NCBI GenBank assembly: GCA_966211335.1
Contig: CBIHNF010000001.1
Location: 124,001-188,000 of the forward strand
From: JAPWJZ01 sp966211335
GTDB lineage: Bacteria; Pseudomonadota; Alphaproteobacteria; Micavibrionales; UBA2020
Direction of reading: 5' to 3'
Length of the DNA: 64,000 bases
Every line of letters begins with the position of its first letter. Position 1 is the first letter of the stretch. The notes below the pieces were generated by a model. That model saw only the letters and a list, made by a program, of their open reading frames with translations. It was not told the origin of the DNA and made no database searches. Positions 60,373-64,000 of the stretch are shown here, piece after piece. A program made the position numbers and the translations under genes.

Positions 60373-61242
60373 ATGCAAGCAGCTCAACCGATGGTTACGC
60401 CCGATGTGCCCAATCACGTGACGCAGCACAAGCATCACGTTGAACTGTCGGCGACGATGGTGAAGGCGAAGCTGGGCGCGCGGCAGCCGAAAATCGCCAT
60501 CATCCTCGGCTCCGGCCTTGGCGGGCTTGGCGACAAGGTGACGGATGCAGTCAAGATTTCCTATACCGAGCTGCCGGGTTTCCCCACCCTTACCATTCCC
60601 GGCCATAACGGCGAATTGATTGCGGGGAAATTAAACGGCGTCGAGGTCATCGCCCTCAAAGGCCGCAAGCATTTTTACGAGACGGAAGACCCCTACCCGC
60701 TGAAAACCATGATCCGCACATTAAAAGCCGTGGGTGTTGATACGCTGTTCGTCTCGAATGCAGCCGGCAGCCTGCGCGCCGATATTGGCGTGTCCGAACT
60801 CATGATGATCACCGACCATATCAACTACATGGGCTTCAACCCGCTGGTCGGCGCGAATGACGAGAATTTCGGCCCCCGTTTTGTGCCGCTGACGGATGCC
60901 TGGGACGCAGACCTCCGCGCCAAGCTGAAAACCGCTGCAAAGAAAATCAACATTCCGCTGCATGAAGGCGTCTACATCGCCTTCCGCGGCCCGACGTTTG
61001 AAACCCCCGCCGAAATCCGCATGGCGAAAACCATGGGCGCCGATGCCGTCGGCATGTCGAGCGTGCCGGACTGCATTATCGCGCGGCACTGTGGTATGCG
61101 CGTTGTGGGTTGTTCCTGCATCACAAATATGGGCGCAGGCTTGTCGGATGAAAAAATCAGCCATGCGCATACGTTGGAAAACGCTGGCCGGGGTGCTGCG
61201 AATTTTGAAAAGCTGGTGCAGGAGTTTGTGACGCTGCTATGA
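60373..61242 (+). CDS. Purine nucleoside phosphorylase (trimeric type)
   Basis: 289 residues. IILGSGLGGLGDKV, TIPGHNGELIAG, ALKGRKHFYETEDP, LFVSNAAGSLRADIG, RGPTFETPAEIRMAKTMGADAVGMSSVPD and the CITNMGAGLSDEKISH segment follow trimeric PNP throughout. It splits inosine or guanosine with phosphate for purine salvage. Thirty extra residues precede the usual start. Its stop overlaps the ATG of the amidase gene, so these are co-translated. Confidence 0.93.
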   Translation: MQAAQPMVTPDVPNHVTQHKHHVELSATMVKAKLGARQPKIAIILGSGLGGLGDKVTDAVKISYTELPGFPTLTIPGHNGELIAGKLNGVEVIALKGRKHFYETEDPYPLKTMIRTLKAVGVDTLFVSNAAGSLRADIGVSELMMITDHINYMGFNPLVGANDENFGPRFVPLTDAWDADLRAKLKTAAKKINIPLHEGVYIAFRGPTFETPAEIRMAKTMGADAVGMSSVPDCIIARHCGMRVVGCSCITNMGAGLSDEKISHAHTLENAGRGAANFEKLVQEFVTLL

Positions 61243-61985
61243 AGTGCATCGACCTGCCATCGCCGAACTTTAATGACCGTCGCGAAGGCACGTCGCTGGA
61301 TTACATCGTCATCCATTACACCAGCATGGATTCCACGAAAGCCGCGCTTGACCGGCTGACCGACCCGAAGTCGGAGGTCAGCGCCCATTACCTGATTGAC
61401 GAAAAAGGCAATATCTACACGCTGGTGGATGAGGAAAAACGCGCCTGGCACGCCGGCATTTCCAGCTGGATGGGGAAGGATGATTTGAATTCCCGCTCCA
61501 TCGGCATTGAAATGTCGAACCGCGACAACCAGCCCTATACGAATGAGCAGCTTTTCTCGCTCGCGCTGCTGTGCAAGGACATCATGTTCCGCCGCGGGAT
61601 TGCGCCGGAAAATATTTTGGGCCATTCCGATATTGCGCCAGACCGCAAACAGGACCCCGGCTACCACTTCCCTTGGGCAAAAATGGCGCGGCACGATATT
61701 GGCCGCTGGCCGAAGCCGACTATTAAAGACAAATTCAACGCCGCCGCCGTCGCGCGCAGCCCGCGCCAGCTGAAAGAACTGTTCAAGGCGGCCGGCTATG
61801 GCGTGGAAGCGCATGGCAAGAACAAGCCCGCGCTGAAAGACATCATCAACGCCTTCCAGCAGCGGTATGAGCCGGAATTGTTCAAGGACCCGACGGCGAC
61901 GCCCGGCAAGGCGACGGCCGATACGGTCGCGAAACTCCGCGCCCTCGCCCGCATCAACCAGAACCCCGCTAAAAAACCCAAATGA
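61239..61985 (+). CDS. N-acetylmuramoyl-L-alanine amidase (AmpD/AmiD-like), copy 1
   Basis: 248 residues. SPNFNDRREGTSLDYIVIHYTSM starts an amidase-2 domain, with Zn-ligand His in IHYTS, SAHYLIDEKGNIYTLVDEEKRAWHAG, SIGIEMSN, and NILGHSDIAPDRKQDPG giving the remaining ligand and acidic residue. After about 155 there is a C-terminal region with a repeated-type helix (ALKDIINAFQQRYEPELF) like a peptidoglycan-binding domain. It hydrolyses the MurNAc-Ala bond in the cell wall or recycled muropeptides. No clear signal peptide, so cytosolic recycling is likely. Confidence 0.9.
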   Translation: MKCIDLPSPNFNDRREGTSLDYIVIHYTSMDSTKAALDRLTDPKSEVSAHYLIDEKGNIYTLVDEEKRAWHAGISSWMGKDDLNSRSIGIEMSNRDNQPYTNEQLFSLALLCKDIMFRRGIAPENILGHSDIAPDRKQDPGYHFPWAKMARHDIGRWPKPTIKDKFNAAAVARSPRQLKELFKAAGYGVEAHGKNKPALKDIINAFQQRYEPELFKDPTATPGKATADTVAKLRALARINQNPAKKPK

Positions 61986-62719
61986 TTATTACGGATGCGC
62001 CATCCCCCAATTTCGGGCCGCGCGCGCATGGCAAAACACCGAGCCTGCTGATTTTGCATTACACCGATACGGCAACCGCCTTTGACGCGCTGCAGATTTT
62101 GCAGTCGCCGGAACGTCAGGTGTCATCTCACTATCTTGTCGATGAGCAGGGCATGGTGATGCGATTGGTGCCGGAGGAGATGCGCGCCTGGCATGCCGGC
62201 AAATCATGGTGGCAGGGAGAGGAAGATATCAATTCCACCTCCATCGGCATCGAGATTCAAAATCCGGGCCACGGTTTTGGCTATGTGCCTTTTCCGGAGG
62301 TGCAGATGGCGGCGGTGGCAAACCTCTGCCGCGATATCATCGCGCGCCATAAAATTCTGCCCTACCATGTGCTGGCGCATTCCGATATTGCGCCGGAGCG
62401 GAAAAAGGACCCCGGCGAACTTTTCCCGTGGATGTCACTGGCCAACCAGAAAATCGGTTTGTGGCCGGAGCCGACCGATACTGAAAAGCTGGATGCCGAG
62501 GAAACACCCGCGACGGAGGAAGACATCAAATCCCTCCTCACCCGCTACGGCTATGATCCGCGCCTTGATGCCAAAACCCTTATCACCGCCTTCCAGCGCC
62601 ACTTCGAGCCGGAGGCGTTCTGGGATGACGAAAAGGTCGGCCTCATCACCGCCCGCACGGTATACCGCGCCAAAGCCCTTGTGCGTCAAAGGCTTGCGCT
62701 GCGACCGAAGGCGCTTTAA
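61982..62719 (+). CDS. N-acetylmuramoyl-L-alanine amidase, copy 2
   Basis: 245 residues, paralogue of the preceding gene (SPNFGPRAHGKTPSLLILHYTDT, SSHYLVDEQGMVMRLVPEEMRAWHAG, SIGIEIQNPGHG, LAHSDIAPERKKDPGELFPW). The C-terminal helical portion (DAKTLITAFQRHFEPEAFWDD) also matches. Its start overlaps the first copy by four bases. Two tandem copies imply division of labour or dose effect. No signal peptide is evident. The gene ends 50 bases before the rnpB start, with the rnpB promoter between. Confidence 0.9.
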   Translation: MIITDAPSPNFGPRAHGKTPSLLILHYTDTATAFDALQILQSPERQVSSHYLVDEQGMVMRLVPEEMRAWHAGKSWWQGEEDINSTSIGIEIQNPGHGFGYVPFPEVQMAAVANLCRDIIARHKILPYHVLAHSDIAPERKKDPGELFPWMSLANQKIGLWPEPTDTEKLDAEETPATEEDIKSLLTRYGYDPRLDAKTLITAFQRHFEPEAFWDDEKVGLITARTVYRAKALVRQRLALRPKAL

Positions 62720-62734
62720 GTATTCATAATCACC

Positions 62735-62763
62735 TTGACGGGCTGCCCTTGCGGGTCTACTCT
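62735..62763 (+). promoter_or_regulatory. Promoter of rnpB
   Basis: TTGACG at 62735-62740, a 17-base spacer and TACTCT at 62758-62763. The expected start at about 62770 coincides with the first bases of the P1 helix, which supports both calls. Confidence 0.75.
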
Positions 62764-62769
62764 GCCACG

Positions 62770-63159
62770 AAACCAGAGGGCCGGATGACCGCGGTAGCGA
62801 TATCGAGGAAAGTCCGGGCTCCATGAGAATCCGGTGCCGGATAACGTCCGGCGAAGGTGACTTCAGGGAAAGTGCCACAGAGAACATACCGCCAACCGTC
62901 CCTTCGGGGTCGCGGCAAGGGTGAAAAGGTGCGGTAAGAGCGCACCGCGGTCTTGGTAACAAGACTGGCATGGAAAACCCCACCGGGAGCAAGACCAAAT
63001 AGGGAGAGCACGTAACGGCTTCGGCCGCGACAGGGCCCGTTTTTCAGCCCCGCTTTCCGGGTTGGTTGCTAGAGGCTGCAAGTAATTGCAGTTCGAGATG
63101 AATGGTCATCCGTGCCCGCAAGGGCGCGACAAAACCCGGCTTACAGGCCCTCTGGTTTA
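62770..63159 (+). ncRNA. rnpB: RNase P RNA (class A)
   Basis: The P1 arms AACCAGAGGGCC (62771-62782) and GGCCCTCTGGTT (63146-63157) pair. Inside are GAGGAAAGTCCGGGCTCC (helix P4 5' part), CACAGAGAACATACCGCC, GGTAAGAGCGCACCGCGG, GGAGCAAGACCAAATAGGG, GCTAGAGGC, AGATGAATGGTCATCC and the final ACAAAACCCGGCTTACAGG, all universal marks. It is the catalytic RNA that matures tRNA 5' ends. A T-run from 63157 to 63168 serves as terminator. Confidence 0.97.
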
Positions 63160-63190
63160 TTTTTTTTGAGTTGATTGAAGGATACGCATC

Positions 63191-64000
63191 ATGAGCTATG
63201 ACACCGTCGAAGGCATCCATTACATTTTTGACCGCTATGCGTTCATCAATCAAATCATGGCGGACGGCGGCTTTCCGGTGCGGATTTCTGAAAGCTCCGA
63301 CAAGGCGGAAATTTCCAAGGCCTTCGGCCATGCGCGCGGCATGTACCACCCCGACCGCCAGGCCCGTACGGGGGAGGAAATGCGCAAGAAGGCCGAACAG
63401 AAAACCCTGCTGATTGGCGATTGCGAGCGCTTCCTCAACAACCCCGAGCTGAAAAGTTTTTACGACGCCAAGCTGGCCGAATTCCGCGAGAATACGCCGC
63501 ATCTTGTCAGCAAGGACGGCACGGCGATGATTGATTTGTCGCGCACCTTCTTCGATATTTCGGCGCTGCTGTCGGACAAAGTCGTCGATACCTCCGGCTT
63601 CGAGGCGCAGGTGAAATCCATGCTGCAGTACGATGAATCGCGCGTTGAGCAGGCGAAAAGCCTGTTCGATATGCTGCCCGATAACCCGAAGGTGCAGGGC
63701 GTTTACCGCGACGCGCTGACGCAGAAGTATGTTTACCTGACGTTGCTTGAAGATTCCGCTTGGGCGAAAGTCGGCTACATGAACCGCAAGGAAAAAGAAG
63801 AAGGCTTCCTGGCCTCGCCGAAGGACTACACCAAGCGCATTGAAGCCGCGCTGCAAAAATCTGCCGCGCGCGATATTGAATCGACCGTCGAGCGCAACGG
63901 GGAAATTGCACGCCTCGGCATGGCGCGGACGCCGCTGATGCTGGATGCCGTTGAAGGTACCATGCCGACCGCCGTGAACGAACAGACCGCGCCCGAGCAA
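63191..64000 (+). CDS. J-domain-like protein (partial, 3' end outside window)
   Basis: 270 codons without a stop to the window edge. ATG 63191 follows GAAGGA at eight bases. Residues about 30-95 have the J-domain pattern: EISKAFGHARGMYHPDRQAR with the essential His-Pro-Asp, a helix, and ERFLNNPELKSFYDAKLAEF equivalent to the L-x-D-P-x-x-R-x-x-Y-D end. The rest (LLSDKVVDTSGFEAQVKSML onward) is helical, with no zinc-finger or glycine/phenylalanine region, so this is a DnaJ-type C co-chaperone. Partner and role are unknown. An open frame on the other strand across the same bases has no similarity and overlaps rnpB. Confidence 0.8.
   Translation, partial: MSYDTVEGIHYIFDRYAFINQIMADGGFPVRISESSDKAEISKAFGHARGMYHPDRQARTGEEMRKKAEQKTLLIGDCERFLNNPELKSFYDAKLAEFRENTPHLVSKDGTAMIDLSRTFFDISALLSDKVVDTSGFEAQVKSMLQYDESRVEQAKSLFDMLPDNPKVQGVYRDALTQKYVYLTLLEDSAWAKVGYMNRKEKEEGFLASPKDYTKRIEAALQKSAARDIESTVERNGEIARLGMARTPLMLDAVEGTMPTAVNEQTAPEQ

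Noticed and set aside
63044..64000. 318-codon minus-strand frame at the window edge
   Set aside because: It overlaps rnpB and the J-domain-like gene on the other strand, has Arg/His-rich composition, and no family features.

Overview
The window reads as chromosome of a free-living, GC-rich alphaproteobacterium. The evidence is an NDUFA12-type complex I accessory gene, the sequence mlaD - DUF2155 - aat, AddAB of the alphaproteobacterial type, sdhC-sdhD-sdhA-sdhB, gatCAB, a class A RNase P RNA, and a GAAC-N7-GAAC LexA-type box in front of a Y-family polymerase. The genus cannot be fixed from the sequence. Many small secreted or membrane proteins have no family I recognise, which fits a poorly sampled lineage such as a Rhodospirillales or Micavibrio-like group, but that is inference.

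Layout. 1-2661 (minus, open at the window edge) is a long intact frame clearly related to B12-dependent ribonucleotide reductase NrdJ but lacking its radical and redox cysteines. 2800-5715 holds NDUFA12, mlaD, a DUF2155 secreted protein, and the convergent pair GNAT/aat, whose aat frame runs antisense into the DUF2155 gene. 5852-14538 carries an MscS channel, a CorA-type transporter, a FixH-like protein, an old yellow enzyme, a P-loop kinase, an MFS pump, Ohr, a chalcone-isomerase-like protein and a racemase-like protein. 14551-16636 is a divergent pair of FecR-domain secreted paralogues. 16702-28346 is an accessory stretch: an ankyrin-like/nucleotidyltransferase protein, two MFS carriers, a thiamine-pyrophosphokinase-like enzyme, small lipoproteins and secreted proteins, an AAC(6')-like acetyltransferase, and several unrecognised membrane proteins.

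28352-34865 is a four-gene signalling operon (CHASE3-GAF hybrid kinase with three receivers, CheR, receiver-less CheB, REC-kinase-REC), followed divergently by a probable SOS-controlled Y-family polymerase (35235-36524). 37083-37950 is a short AT-rich segment with a HEPN/MltR-like gene against the 3' end of a tRNA-Ser(GCU) gene. 38040-43412 has redox enzymes, a DMT transporter, two small proteins sharing a repeated motif, a HAD phosphatase and a TerD-like protein with an unusual insert.

43418-64000 is mostly housekeeping: gatCAB, ruvX, a GarR-type dehydrogenase translationally coupled to addB-addA, succinate dehydrogenase (sdhA and sdhB separated by about 1 kb containing a DUF1311 gene, a palindromic repeat and an oppositely oriented small gene), a purine nucleoside phosphorylase, tandem amidases, rnpB with its own promoter, and the start of a J-domain-like protein that runs off the window.

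The most unusual items are the apparent NrdJ pseudoenzyme, the antisense aat/DUF2155 overlap, the SOS-box polymerase, the interrupted sdh locus, and the tRNA-adjacent AT-rich gene. I saw no CRISPR array, integrase, transposase, phage structural gene or toxin-antitoxin pair.
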